64,000 bases of DNA from Coprinellus micaceus (GCA_951394405.1 OX596338.1:1860001-1924000), one strand, 5' to 3'. Counted from the first letter of the stretch, positions 45,843-58,388 are shown. Notes: a model not told the origin generated them from the sequence alone. Translations and numbers: made by a program.

Positions 45843-48013
45843 ATGCCGCTCCTCCCTGCCCTCCCCAGCGTCGGCGACCATCCACCACTCGCTCAGCTTC
45901 CCTCGCTGGCCTGGATATGCCTTTCCATCCTCTACCACTATCCCGACCAGGTCCATCAAATTCCGTACCGCCTCAACCACAGGCCAGAGCTAAACACCAT
46001 CGACGACGTCCTAGCCATGGACCCGCGAATGTGGGCAGCACTCGTGCAGCTCTACGATGACCTCCCAGACTGCATGCGGGCATTCGGAATACCACTCAGG
46101 GACTCGCATATGCCCAAACTTCAAAGTATCCCTTGCACGGCGCGCTTCTCAATGATCACGGTGCTCGAAGCACCTGCATGTCGTCACCTGTGCGACGACA
46201 ATATAGCAAGTCTCAAGGAGTTGAGCACGTTGGCTGCCTTGGATGCGTCCGATACGCGCCTCACCTCGCACGGAATCAAGGCATTCGCCTCCACTCTGCA
46301 CGGCGATGCTGGCCCTTGGGGGCTGAGGATCCTTGATTTGAGGGAGTGCCCAGGCATTACAACCGACGTGTACGCGCATCTGTCAAAGTTCCCTTTGCTG
46401 ACTGTCGTAGGCAAGTCGCGTAATCATGATTTTCTGCCTCTCACTAACCAACCCTCCGACGCACAGACCTTCGTGGCACCAAATGCAATCGCAAATTTCC
46501 TCCACCTCCAGGCTTCTTATCCAAAGGCCACCCGTTGTTCTTCCACCCCACCAAATTGTCCGATTCCCTGGCACGCCTGCACGAAGCCAACCCGAGCATG
46601 CATTCCTCTCCAAACGCGTTTACGCTTCTCGTCAATGCGGTCGACCATCCAAAGAAACCGGTAGCTGAAGGCCTCCTTTCCCATGACAATACCGTTGTCA
46701 CCATCGCTGACGACAGCCTGTATCTGGATAATGGCAACGCCATCGCTCGGCGCGCTGAAGCGCGAGAAGAGCGCCTCCGCCATGAAGAGAACTCGGCCGA
46801 CTGGCATAGACGACGGGAATTGCTGGAGACGACAGAAGAGGAATACGAGCCCCTCTTATCGGTGAGGAGGAAAGCATCCACGAGAGGACCTCCCACACAA
46901 CCAAATGCCATTGCTGGACCGTCACGATTACCTCTAATAGCTTGTATCCCCCTGGCTCCTCGAAGGGTTCCAAGGGGGCCCCATAGTGGCTTCCAGCTGA
47001 CGCCGCTTGCTCGCTCTTCAGCTGCACGATTCAGCGCCAGTACCGACAGGGCACCAGTATCAGTACGAGCCACCACGTCAAGTAGGTTCCGTGGGGATCC
47101 CTCTGCCCCACGGCCTTCATCTACACTGCTCAGTGGAACCACCCAGTTGACTACAAGTCGCCACCTCCCCTTACCCCCGCGCCGTTCGCACCCAAACCCG
47201 TATAGTCCATCTCTTCCAAACGACCTCCAACCCACCCCGCCAACTGCACGGTTAAGCGCACGTCCTGACAGAGATGGGCAACCCAAACGAAGCGCTCCAA
47301 GCCTAGGCGTGCAAGCACCCCGACGGCATGACCCTTCAACAGCGGAGACTCGAATATGGGGTAACCCAGACGAAGAACCTTTCATGCTCTACCGCGACCC
47401 ACCGTCATGGAGCGCTCTGGAAAAGGCACAGTGCGAGCGCCGCATGCACGAAGCTAACCGGAGAGGAGAGTTGAAACGAAACGTGGAAATGCGAGCGTCC
47501 GGCGTCGCCCACATCGACTTGTCTGGTAAAAGAGCCGCGGCCGCCAAACAGCAGATTGGAAACCTATTGGCTAAGCGCACCGAGATGAGGCAAACCTTCG
47601 GACTCCTCAGGGCAACATCGACGTCAACGCCAGCATTGACTACTTTTATTCCACTACCCAGTACGAACCCATTCAAGAAGCGGACGATGGCGCCCCTTGC
47701 TAAACACGTGTCTGAGGGGCCAGCCTTCCTCTGCCCGCCCACCCCAGCGACGTCGAGTAAAGGCAAGGAAAGGGAACTGATACCACTATCAAAGATCCCG
47801 ACACCTGTCTTCACCCAGAACCTGTTGGATGTCAGCGCGAAAGAGAACAGGAAAACCGCTCTAGGTTCCGGTGGATGTAGCCAGAGTACCCCAGCGATGA
47901 AGAAGCAGAAACGCTCATCCCTTCCCTCGTCAAGTACCAAGGCCAAGTCCAAGCAGCCTCGCGCATCGGAACCAGGGATAGGCGACCTTCGGAAATGGTT
48001 AGCCACGAAATAG
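45843..48013 (+). CDS. Leucine-rich-repeat-like protein of unknown function
   Basis: A 704-residue protein from two exons in phase (45843-46410 and 46467-48013). The first 200 residues look like a partial leucine-rich repeat: LSTLAALDASDTRLTSHGIKAF, WGLRILDLRECPGITTDVYAHL and LLTVVDLRGTKC follow the LRR spacing. No F-box was recognised before it. The middle and C-terminal parts are disordered, basic and Pro/Ser/Arg-rich, with basic clusters (MKKQKRSS) that could direct it to the nucleus. The ending GIGDLRKWLATK is short and hydrophobic-charged. The single intron uses a GC donor, and only this choice restores the LTVVDLRGT repeat. I do not recognise the family. The divergent neighbour is the beta-glucan synthase. 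Confidence 0.75.
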
Positions 48014-48292
48014 TGTATAGAGACATCCTAGTTAACCTCGCTTTATGTATCCACATGTGTTTCATTACATCCTCAAGTCCCCATGCTGAGTCCATGACAC
48101 GGCTTGAGTTTACTCTTCTGCTTCTGGCGCCTCTTTAGCTTCTTTCCCAAATTCCCTCCGTCGCCGAGGCATCACGTGGAATCAAAAGACAGCGTCTGGG
48201 GACCTCGGTTGGGTGTTTACTCTTCTCTCCCTACCCTCACCTCCTCAGACGTGCTCGTCCCACAATTCCCCCAGCTCCTGGTTCGACGTTCA

Positions 48293-50225
48293 ATGTTGAG
48301 AAGTCCACGACTGCTTTATAATCCTGTGGTGTACCGACAACTTCTCCGCAAAAGCCGAAGCTTGAATAAATTACAAGCCAGCCGTGTCGCTGCTGCACGG
48401 TTCCTTTCAGCCGCTGCTGCCACTGACTTGACACATACCACCACCAGCCACCATGTCAGAAGGCCATACGAGTTCCACATCGGGTGTAGCTACGCAGGCA
48501 AGCCGGAGGACCCGGCAGTCAGGCTTAAGAAGGTGCCATTCCCAGAGGATACACTCATAGGAGGATGGAGGGACAAGATGCTAGCATGGCCAAAGGGTGT
48601 CCCATTTAATACTGCTGGCGAAGACTTTTTCTTTGTGCAAGAGGTGCGCATCGCTTCCATTTCGAGGGACCATCGACGCGTCGGAGAGCGTATATTGACG
48701 TAACTCTGGCATAGATGCGAAACGGCTCAGTATGTCCCCTTTCTCTTTCGACCCAAAGCCCACCACTCCCCACTTGAACCTGTGTCCTTACCAATACTCT
48801 TTCTGGCCTTTGAGGGGGTTTCGTTCGGCGTTGCAGACGGTGTAGGGGGATGGGTCGACAGCGGAGTCGATCCATCCTTATTCTCGCAGTCCCTTATGTA
48901 TCATGCTCACCGGTATTCGCGCAATGCATGGGCTGGGGAACCGGAAATAGACCCAACAATGGACTATGAGGAGAGGGAACAGATCGAGGGGTGGGAGATG
49001 ACGCCGTACGAGTGTCTGGACCTGGCCTATGGGGGTGTGCTTAGGGAGAAGTTCGTTCAAGCCGGTGCGTAGTCTAGCCAGGTTCTCGTGGTGTGACTTG
49101 GCTCACGAGTGGACGCCGCAGGCTCAAGTACTGCGTGCATCATCAGTCTGAATGCTTCGTCGGGGGTGCTCCGTTCAGCAAAGTGCGCGATCTCGTTATA
49201 ATTAGGTGCCATTCAAGCTGAGCCGGTCTCGCGAAAGTTTGGGTGACAGCGGCTTCTCGATTATACGCGGAACCTCAATAATATACCACCAAAAGCCACA
49301 AACTCACTTCTTCAACTGCCCCAAGTTTGCCCTCGTCCCCTCCACCCAGCCTAGGTTTATTGATCATAAAAACACAGACAACTAACCAAACTCCCACCAA
49401 ATGCCGGGCGCAAATTCGCCAGGGCATGCGTCGATGCGCCAAGTGAAGCCGACGTTTTCGAAACAAAGCTTCGGGACGGTGACATTGTAATATCATACGT
49501 GCGCCGATGCTCCGTGTATTCCTGTCCGCGCTGCCTGCTAACACTTATCTTCGATCCGCTTATGCACCCTGCCCAACCAAACCTCCGGCTTTACTCGCGG
49601 TATCATTTCCGGGCCCTCGCCGCTACCTGACTCTTCGACAACTGACTTTTTGATATACGATGCAGACCGATGGCTTCTCCGACAACGTCTTCCCCGTTGA
49701 GATGCTCCAAATATGTAGGCTACTTTCCCGAGGAGGGGGGACGGAGACAGACCAAGTGCAGGGGATGGCGGATCGGCTGGTGGAGTATTCGAGGAAGTGC
49801 ATGTTCAATAAAGACCGGGTGAGCCCGTTCGAAAGTGAGTGCCACCGTCATCCTTCTGACCCTACAAATACCCAAACCGCATTTCAATGTCTACACATTT
49901 GGCGCCCATGACATGTGGACGCACAGGGTTTCGCCCACATGTTTGCATATCTTTTGCTGACTTGCATCTCATCTTGGAGGAGACTTTTATTCTAATTACA
50001 TTGGTCTTCGCAGGCCAAGCAGCACGCCAGGGTATGTTTTTCCGGGGCGGGGTGAGTGCTTCATTCTGCTTCTCATCTTTTTACCCCACACCTTACCACT
50101 TTATCTGCTTCGCATCTCACAGAAACCGGACGAGTACGTTGTGGAGGTTCTGTTTACCCAGCGCTGTACTGAATTGTTTATGCAGCGTGACCGTCGTTGT
50201 AGCGCTCGTTCGCGAGACCACGTAA
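48293..50225 (+). CDS. PTC7: PP2C-type protein phosphatase, PTC7 family
   Basis: PTC7 is a metal-dependent Ser/Thr phosphatase, in yeast mitochondrial and linked to coenzyme Q synthesis. The N-terminus (MLRSPRLLYNPVVYRQLLRKSRSL) is basic, hydroxylated and poor in acids, like a mitochondrial presequence. Catalytic motifs follow in order: GEDFFFVQE with metal-binding Asp, SFGVADGVGGW, STACIISLN, LGDSGFSIIRG, YTDGFSDNVFP and the final KPDDVTVVVALV. Seven or more introns are present. The intron before TDGFSDN is unusually long (about 160 nt from the GTGCGCC donor to 49661). The last intron restores the conserved DDVTVVVA reading and ends at 50225. Family length (about 380 residues) is normal. Confidence 0.9.
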
Positions 50226-50463
50226 CCAACATTTCGACGCCGATAGATCTTCCACGCATACAGATCACCTAGACTTTCCACGGATAACCCAGCCATATAT
50301 ACTTAAGCCTAGCTTACACCTCCACATGTGCCCTTCCGTATCACATGTAATCACCATGTCATTGACCCTACTTACGAGGTACCTTCTCGACGCTAATCCC
50401 TACCGGTCCCTACCATTGATCCCCAATCCGCGTGGTATCTAAGACAATGTATCCCTCCGAAAA

Positions 50464-53400
50464 TCAGATATCCTTCTCGATGTAGCTCTGAATCATGCCT
50501 TCCGTCGTGAGGGGGTACTCCTTAAGCTCCACCTCTCCGTCGACGATGAATGTGTTGGGCTGGACGAAGACCTTCCGAGGCTATTTTGCAGGGCGGTAAC
50601 AAAGTGGCAAAAGAAAGAGAAGAAGCGGATTAGGTCAGCGGGCGCCTATTCCCTAGAAGGCGGAAGCGGCAGTAATCAGAAAACGTACCAGCTTCTTCCT
50701 GAGGACGGTATCCCTAATCTCGCCATCCCACCCGTCCAGAGGCTTGGTAAGGTTGGTGTAGAACTCGCGGGCACCAGGTCCATCAGCAGTGCTCTTGCGC
50801 ACCTGCAACTCCACCAAAAGTTTCCCTGCCGCGTCCTTCCCGCCCTTCAAGACCTTGTCCCGATCAACCTGGATCACCCCGAAACGTGTGCGTATGAGTT
50901 ATCGGTGTGGGATCGGAGTCGCGGAGTCGGAGTAGGGGTGGTGTGGAAAGTCGAGGTGTTCGCGATGATGTTCCATGGCCGCGGACGGTAAAGAGGGGGA
51001 GATGTTCCAGAAGGGAGAAACATGAGGGTCAGTATACGGCATTTTTTTCACATACATCTCAAGGAGAAGATGTGCGTAACTTACGCGGACGTAGAGGTTC
51101 TCGAGTACCCCGTTCTTGTTCCTCACTTCTTCAAGACGTGCGATTCCAGATTGGATGAGATGCTGGGTGATTCCAAGCCTACATTCCACAATATGTCAGT
51201 CAGTCAAGGTTCTATTAAACATGTCCATAACAGAAGAATTCCAAAAGGGGGCCCACGAACCTCGCCTGCATGTGAGCCTGGCCGTGCTTCCCAGTCGCAG
51301 GGTCATAGAACTCGAGGGCTCGAAGGCCAGCCCGGGCCATGAGGAGGAAGGTGATGTATTGGATGTCTTCGACGACCTTCTTATCGACGTACTGTGGGGC
51401 ACCTGTCAGCTCGATCGTCCGGTGGGCCTGAATAAGTCTGCTTTGTGGATACTCACATTAAAGATTTCTAGAATCTCGGGGTGGCTGACCACTAAAACCA
51501 GGTTAGTTCGTGGAGTTGGCTAACGTTAGCGCCACGAAGCTCACAGTAGAGTGCGACAGTCTCGGCTCTGCACTCCTCCATCGACGAGGAAACCTCTCCG
51601 AGAACGGAGCCAGGGGTCTGGCCAGGCTTGTACCACGATGTACTGCACACATCCTATGACTACGGTGACCAAGAAGAATGGGCGTGCACCTACATGGGCT
51701 TTCCAGTCAAGGGGTTGATGACCTTCTCGGGGTCGAAGTTCTTGGTGCCGTCAGTGTATTCCTCAAAGAGCTTTCCCGAACCGTGGCCGAGCAACTCGTG
51801 GTTAGCAACCTGCAGTTCAAACGCCCTATTGTCCCACTCGTTGTAGAGCTTGACATCGTCTGGGTGGATGAAGGTGAGTTCCTCGTCTACGGGATAACGT
51901 CAGTAGCGCATTCACCAGCTTAGCCGCAGACGGATACATACTAGGTGCCTTAGCTGCAAGGATGTTCTGAGGGCCCTCGTGTTTCAGTACAAGCGCTCAT
52001 GACTAGACGGAGTCGGAGTACTTGCCGCCAGAGAGACATTCTTGAAGCCAGTAGATTCCCGGATATCATAATAATTCTAAGTTTAATGTTTTCAGCCTCA
52101 TGATACCCAGGGCCCAAGAGACGGTCAAAGTAAACCGCAGACTTACAGGAATCTATGATAAGCATCCCGAAGGCACATTAACATCTCCTTTATAAGTATG
52201 ACGCTTGTCAGCCAGCTTGAACGTGCACCACTTACATTGATTCCAGCGGGGATACCTGGTTCCAAGCCGCTCTAAGTCAGTTAAAGGGGCTCTCTAATCG
52301 CGCGGAGGAGGGCTGAGACGCACCTCCTGTAGCAAACGAAAGAACCTCCAGGGCCGTGAAATCCGGCTTCCTGAATATGTCGACCTCAAAGTCCTTGCCC
52401 CATGGCAGGTCCTTGATGAGTTCAGGTGCCTTGTTCACCAACGTTTCGTACTTGGCGCTGAGCTCCTTGTTGACGATGGCGGTGAAGCCTACAACGGTGT
52501 CTCAATGTTGGCATTCAATTAAACTCGAATGAGCGAGGCGGCGGCGTACCTTCCCACTCAGCCCTTCCACCGTAAGGGTCGACGTAAGTCTCAATGAACT
52601 AACGTGGGATATTCTCGATTGAGAAATAACAAAGCCAGGACCAAACGCCGCTCACTCCGATATAGGACTCGACGACGGGTCCGACGTCCTTGACCCAACA
52701 TCTCGAACCGTCTTTGTGGGCCTGAACCGATCCGGTTTGGAAGCTAGGGGGCCGTCAACACGTCGTAGTTGGCCGTACAACTAACTTGTGTACGTACGAT
52801 TCGATATATCCGTCGATCATGTTCGCCTGGTTCTCGTTAGCCGCGTACTTCTTGGCCTATGCCGAAGGTCACCGGTCAACCACTGCCCGAACGATCATTG
52901 GTTGTCATATTCACCTCCTTCAAAGCCTGGACGGCTTTGGCAAGGTCCTTTGAATAGTCGCCGTACTTGACGGTCAGCTTGATTTTGGTTGTTTCCGCTT
53001 CCACATCGTGGACAGCGTTAGCGCCAGTGTCGGCAGATCCAATCAGCAGGGTATAGTCGTCTTTGCCATTCTTAACGACCCTAGTGTTGAGGATGTCGAT
53101 GTTGAGCTTCTCGGCAGCCGCCTGGACTGCTGCGACTTCAGTGTCGGTGATGACTTCACCCAAGTAATAGTTCGAGACGTGGCCCTGACTGCGCTTGCCA
53201 ATGAAAAGGCTGGACTCCGGCTCCGAAGCATAGATGTGGCCTTTCAGCTGAAGTTATAGAGGAGTGAGCAGCGGATCAAGTGGTATGGGAGGCTCGACCC
53301 ACGTCGTTCCAGAGGGGAAGAGCTTTCGAAGCGTTCGCCGATTTGGAAACAACGGCCTCGAACTTGTCTGCTGGCAGCCGGGGAATGATTTTGGTGAATC

Positions 53401-53921
53401 CAAATGTCTTGTAGTTTACCAAATTGCCAAGGACCTGCAGCACAGGCCAACGCATTAGCCGACTGATTGTAAGGAAGGGTAGGATCGGCGCCTGCCTGCG
53501 AAGTATACTGGACGAGATTAGTCCACTCTCTGTCAGAGAGCCCCGCACTCTCACGGAGGCTTGCCAGGTCGGCAAGGCCCTTTTCGCTGTTGCTAAAAGT
53601 GGTGACGAGGAGATCATAGAGGTCCCTCGCCTGAGGCGTCCATTGGTCTGGCAAGGGCACAAGCGTCAGAGACGGTGAGGTGCGAGATGAAGAGCGCCAT
53701 GCCTTGGATAATGCGAGCTCCAGCCCACGATGCAACGCCTAGGTAGTGGGCATACTTCTTTTCTTTGGAACTAAATCCGCACCTTTAGCCCTAGGTTGTA
53801 CTCTATGATTCTGTGAAATATACCTCAATAAAGCGAATGACTTTGCGACGTCGAGCCCACATATCGGGGCAGCCTTGTCAGCGAGGAAGCGCTCAGCATT
53901 GAGAGCAGCAGCAGACGCCAT
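50464..53921 (-). CDS. DPP3: Dipeptidyl peptidase III (zinc metallopeptidase M49)
   Basis: DPP III removes dipeptides from the N-terminus of short peptides in the cytosol. The zinc-binding HELLGH motif is at 51783-51800 (minus strand), followed by [20 protein letters not shown]. The second motif EECRAE is at 51561-51578. Together they define family M49. The N-terminus [19 protein letters not shown] starts at 53921, and the C-terminal exon reads [22 protein letters not shown] and ends at 50464. More than a dozen short exons make exact borders uncertain, but the blocks occur in the right order, including [15 protein letters not shown] and [20 protein letters not shown]. No signal peptide is seen. 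Confidence 0.9.
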
Positions 53922-54080
53922 ATTTCGATGTTGAGGAGATCCGGGAGATAGATGGGGGCAGATGGCTAGACGATCTCAAAAGATACTTGCAAGAAACAGG
54001 TCAGATGACGTCACGCGAGCGGCACAGAGCCATCGTTCACCCTGATCAAAGTTTAAGTTACCGGGATGTATTTTCTACAG

Positions 54081-55595
54081 CTACTTGCTCTTTTGACTCG
54101 ACGCCTCCTTCGCCCTCTGGAAATTAGCGTAGAATACATTCCAATCCGCCTCAGTCGCCACCCCATTTGCGTTGGGTGCCCCTTCGCCGCCCTCCTCACG
54201 CTTCCCCGCCCATTGGATTGCACGCTCGTAACACAGAAGGGCAGTCTTCGATGGCCGCCCTTCGTGTTTCTCATACAAGATACCCAACAAGTTCCAAGCT
54301 TCCGCTGCTGTCCTCTTCGCATCGCGGTATAGTCGGCTGGCGACGGGGCCGAGGGTTTTCGATGTTGAATACACGGGGGATATTTGATCTTCGCCCTGAG
54401 GAATGGGTGCTTCGTGGAGCTGGCCAGGTGCTTGTTGTACGGGAATGTTCGAGAGAGCCCGCGCGACCCGTTCAGAAGAGGAGGCGGCGAGGGAAAGATA
54501 TTGAATGGATGGTAAGACGGACTTCTTCTGGGCGTGAAGGACTTCGGCAAGATGAACAGAGAGAAGGGAAGATCGCTGGAGAAGGAAAAGGGCGTGAAGG
54601 GCTTGGGGTGGAGATGCGGTGGCGATGGATTCGGGTGTGGGTACTGACCGGAGGAGCGAGAGTGAAGATTCTTCGAACTTTTGAGCATCTGCCAACTTGC
54701 CGTGTTGGGCATAGAAGGCGGAGATCGAGACCAGGGCTGATGCGATGATTCGCTGGGCCCACGGCGAAGTGGGCACCTGCTTCGGCTCTAGTAGAGGCCC
54801 CACAGATGAAGTGGGACCTTCGCATAGCAGGATGGATTTCTTCCACCAGTCAAGGGCTTCGTCGTTTCGCCCCATGCGGACGCTGACGTCGCCCAGTTTG
54901 AGAGCGACTCGTGCGGCGCGTAAACCTTCGCCGGAGAAGCCTTGCCATGCTTGCTCAAAGTGGGCTTTGGCATCCACGGTGCGAGAAGTGCCCAGTCGTT
55001 CCAGCAAGGATCCTGCCCTATTGTGAAGCTCCGCTCTTGTCAATGGGTGGACATCCGCGTTCCCTGTGAGAGTCAGGGCGCGTTGCAGATATGCCACTGC
55101 GTACAAAATGGGAGCGTCGACCGCACTCCCGACAGCCGACAAGCCAAGCTCTGGTGACTCGACCCCCCAATGTTGAGCCATCCACGCCGAACGGACCGCT
55201 TGGCGGCCTCCCCGTCCCAGACCCGGGTCTGTGCCCCCCACCATTGAATCTCCCTGGTACAACTCATCCGAAACATCCCATTCGAACTTTTGGAGCCCTT
55301 CATCAGGCTCGGGGCGTAGGGAGCGGTGCTCAACGTATTGGTGGGCGAACTCGAAAGAACCAAAGATCGTCAGCCCAGCCAATACACTGGCAATGACTGC
55401 AGCCTTGCCAAACCGAGCCATGGTTCGGAATGCAGTCTCTGCGTGGCCTGAAAGTTGGTGTTGGATGGCAGCTGCATTGATTTGTCCCTTTGAAGGGCGT
55501 CTTTCTGCCGTTGAATATGTTGGACGAGCCCTTGAAAATGTCGCCACTGGCAAGCGTGGCCGTTTGGAGGCTGGAACGATGAGGCGCCTGAACAT
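54081..55595 (-). CDS. Membrane-anchored TPR-like protein, probably mitochondrial
   Basis: A 504-residue protein in a single exon, unusual for this window. The N-terminus (MFRRLIVPASKRPRLPVATFSRARP) is basic and Ser-containing like a mitochondrial presequence. One membrane segment lies at residues 65-84 (AAVIASVLAGLTIFGSFEFA). The rest is helical with repeat-like units: LYAVAYLQRALTLTG, RAELHNRAGSLLERLGTS, DAKAHFEQAWQGF, GDVSVRMGRNDEALDWW, AEAWNLLGILYEKHEGRPS and ALLCYERAIQW. These fit tetratricopeptide repeats. I cannot name the family. A TPR assembly or translocation role is plausible but unproven. An upstream in-frame extension to 55739 exists, but the 55595 start better fits a presequence. 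Confidence 0.75.
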   Translation of the reverse strand: MFRRLIVPASKRPRLPVATFSRARPTYSTAERRPSKGQINAAAIQHQLSGHAETAFRTMARFGKAAVIASVLAGLTIFGSFEFAHQYVEHRSLRPEPDEGLQKFEWDVSDELYQGDSMVGGTDPGLGRGGRQAVRSAWMAQHWGVESPELGLSAVGSAVDAPILYAVAYLQRALTLTGNADVHPLTRAELHNRAGSLLERLGTSRTVDAKAHFEQAWQGFSGEGLRAARVALKLGDVSVRMGRNDEALDWWKKSILLCEGPTSSVGPLLEPKQVPTSPWAQRIIASALVSISAFYAQHGKLADAQKFEESSLSLLRSVPTPESIATASPPQALHALFLLQRSSLLSVHLAEVLHAQKKSVLPSIQYLSLAASSSERVARALSNIPVQQAPGQLHEAPIPQGEDQISPVYSTSKTLGPVASRLYRDAKRTAAEAWNLLGILYEKHEGRPSKTALLCYERAIQWAGKREEGGEGAPNANGVATEADWNVFYANFQRAKEASSQKSK

Positions 55596-56283
55596 GGGTG
55601 ACGAGGTACGGAGGCAAAGCGGCGGAACTGATCCCGAACTATTCGGTTCTGTCACCTGTGTGAGTATAACGCATCGGTGTGCTCGTGCCGTGCGCACACA
55701 GAATTCCAGCGCGTTCCAGTCACCCATCTCCACTCTCAACTGAATGCGAGCTCACCTCACGCCCGCCAAACCGAGCGAGCGCTGCCTCGTGCAGGCAACG
55801 TGCACTGGGGAGTTGCACCATGCCCACTGTCTCGGGGACTCGTACCCTTGCGGGCGCTGATTGCGCATCGCCGCCCGCACCATGCGCCGCAGCGATTGCA
55901 GTTCAATCCCTGAGCCGTGTGTCACAATTCACAAACACATCCATCCCTAGCAGGTTTGCATCTTCTCTCTCTAGGGACGGAGACGCGGGGAAATGTCGCC
56001 AAGATGAAGTAAAGGCAAACGATCTTGGGCGCTAACCCGCAGGATCTGGGGCGATTCGCGGATTCACCGCCCTTGGCTTAGCATAGTACAGAAGGGTAAA
56101 CACCAAACGTGAGCGCTCTCGGCCGCGATAGCCTCCCGAATTAGCTCAGAACGTCAGGTTTGTCAAAGCCGGCAGCAATGGGATCTTGATACGCCCACAG
56201 AACAGGAACAGGATATAAAACGCCGTGTTGGGTTCGAAATGCGCCAGCGCCTTTCTTCCCGCTCAGGCCTCACACCGCTCACG
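55596..56283. promoter_or_regulatory. Divergent promoter region of the TPR and GH5-like genes
   Basis: This contains a clear TATA box for the GH5-like gene, listed separately. No conserved coding sequence is seen. Confidence 0.5.
56214..56220 (+). promoter_or_regulatory. TATA box of the GH5-like gene
   Basis: TATAAAA lies 64 bp before the GH5-like ATG at 56284. It is the clearest core-promoter element in the window and is consistent with regulated expression of a secreted protein. Confidence 0.65.
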
Positions 56284-58388
56284 ATGTACGTCTCTGCCCT
56301 CTGGCCCGCTGTTCTCGGTGCACTCGCAGCCGCCTCCCATGCCAAGCCGACAAGATCCCGTTCTGCGCCATTGTCGAGGCGAGCACCTGAAGGTCCTGAG
56401 TACGTCTCGACTGAGGACGGCCACTTTGTTGTGAACGGCTCGTAAGTGGCCTACCATCATGCAGCCCCTGGCTTCTCGCTGATCCTCCCCATCCCCCACC
56501 CTTCCATCACAGCGCTCTGAATTTTGTCGGAACCAATGCTTATTGGTTGTCGTCCCTCGATAAGGAGGAGGACGTTGACAAGACTTTGGCGGACATCGCG
56601 GCGGCAAGGATCAAAGTCGTTCGTACTTGGGGTTTTAATGGTGAGTAATCTCTCCTACCTTTCTTTGGCGCACCCCTCTGACCAGCGAGCGCTTAGATGT
56701 CGTCGACATTCCCGAGACCGGCACTTGGTTCCAACAGATCAAGGATGGCAAGGTGGTGGCAGTTAATGAAGGACCGAATGGTCTCCAGAAGCTAGACAAG
56801 GTTATCGAGCTGGCAGAGAAGCATGGCATCTACGTTCTTGTCTCTCTGACTAACAACTGGAACCCTCAATCCTCTGACGACGGTTCGTCCCCGTTGACGC
56901 CCCGGGAGAATGATGGAACGGCAGGCTCGAACAATAATCGTAGCCGCAACGAACTTAGCAACGACTATGGTGGGTCTGAGCTTGCCATTCACCGTTCCAA
57001 TGTTAACTTCGCATTTCAGGTGGCATGGATGTCTACGTGCGCGAGTTCGGACTGAAGGATCACGACGAGTTCTACAGAAACCCCAACTTGGTCAACGCCT
57101 TCAAGAACTATACCAGTCAAATTGTGAAGCGATATGTGAACAAGCCGTCCGTCTTCGGGTGGGAACTGGCGAACGATCCTAGGTGTAACTCTACACTTCC
57201 AGCTGGAGGTTGCACACCCAAGGATGTGACTAGGTGGCACGCCGATATCGCGGACCATATTAGGACCATCGACAAGAATCACCTCATCTCGTCTGGGTGA
57301 GTCTACAACGCACTGCACTCAACTCAATCGCCCTCCTAACAGCGCTTCATTTCAGAAATGGTGGTTACTTCTGCCTCGACTGCCCCAAGCTGTTCCCTCT
57401 GCCTGCCGCGCCCCCGCCACCAGCACCATCCCCTGCACCTGGCTCCAGAAGACGGTCCCAGCCTCTGACCAAGCGCGGGCTCCTTCGCGGCCGTCTCGAG
57501 GCGCTCAAGAAAAGGAGAAGCGCAACACCCCAACCGAGGAGCAGTGGCCGCCTTATCCGCGGACGGTGGGCTCCGACATGTGCGTGATGCGTATCATTTT
57601 TATGTTTCATTATTCCTAAGTATGGAGCAGCCACGCGCCGACAAGAAGACCTCCAGGCAGTTGGGCCCGCCTACGACGGATCGTATGGAATTGATAGCCA
57701 AGACATCGCCAACATCCCCAACATGGACTTCGGTTCTTTCCAGTACTTCCCTGACCAAAACAAATACGGCCCCGATGACCCAAATCTCACCCCCTTCGAG
57801 AACGTTGTGAACACGGGTAACGAATGGATCCGTCAACAAGGCGAAGTGTCATCCACGTAAGTCCTACAGCTTGGGCGATTGTGGTGTTTGGCCGGGTTAT
57901 TTATCAATCCACAGTTACGGCAAGCCCATTACCTTGAACGCATTCGGTCTTGTGACGCAGGATAATCTCCCGCACTTCAGTCCATTCAATACCGTGGCCG
58001 CCCCCTTCGGCTCTGATGTGCCCCCTGCGCAAGCGCCGATTGGTGTCAGCAATGACCAGCGTAACGATGCTTACAAGTCCTGGATCGACAGTATGTTATC
58101 GACAATATCTACTCCTCCTCATGACTCACACCCACTCTAGCTGGTCTTACCTCCGGTCTCACCTCCATGTTCCAGTACCAGTGGGGTCAGCCCGAGCTGT
58201 CCGTTGCTCCCGGGACACCAGTCGGCACCTCTACGGACAGCACGGGCGTCGTCACGACTGGTGGCACGACTGGTGTATCTCCCAACGATGGTTACTCCAT
58301 CAACGACCAGGGCAGGCAAAGTGTTATTGAGGTTATTCAACAAGGTAACCAGGCCTTTGGTAGCGACGCCGTCCTGAGTCGGCGATGA
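56284..58388 (+). CDS. Secreted GH5-like protein lacking expected catalytic glutamates
   Basis: The fold and wording match glycoside hydrolase family 5, close to fungal endo-beta-1,4-mannanases (GH5_7). A signal peptide (MYVSALWPAVLGALAAASHA) is followed by NFVGTNAYWLSSLD, KVVRTWGFN, GIYVLVSLTNNWN, GGMDVYVREFG, FGWELANDPRC and YQWGQPE. In active mannanases the acid/base is the Glu of NEP and the nucleophile is the Glu before FG/YG. Here they are Asp (57175-57177) and Ala (57940-57942, in LNAFGLVTQ). A proline- and arginine-rich insertion (about 57400-57570) follows the LDCPKLFPL segment. Seven or more introns are present. The protein is probably inactive as a conventional GH5 enzyme, or uses other residues. 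I recall similar Agaricomycete proteins, so it may be a conserved non-classical group. Confidence 0.85.

Noticed and set aside
46444..47385. 313-residue open frame on the minus strand
   Set aside because: It is antisense to the LRR-like gene, is low in complexity, and the plus strand has an intact spliced gene with consistent phase.
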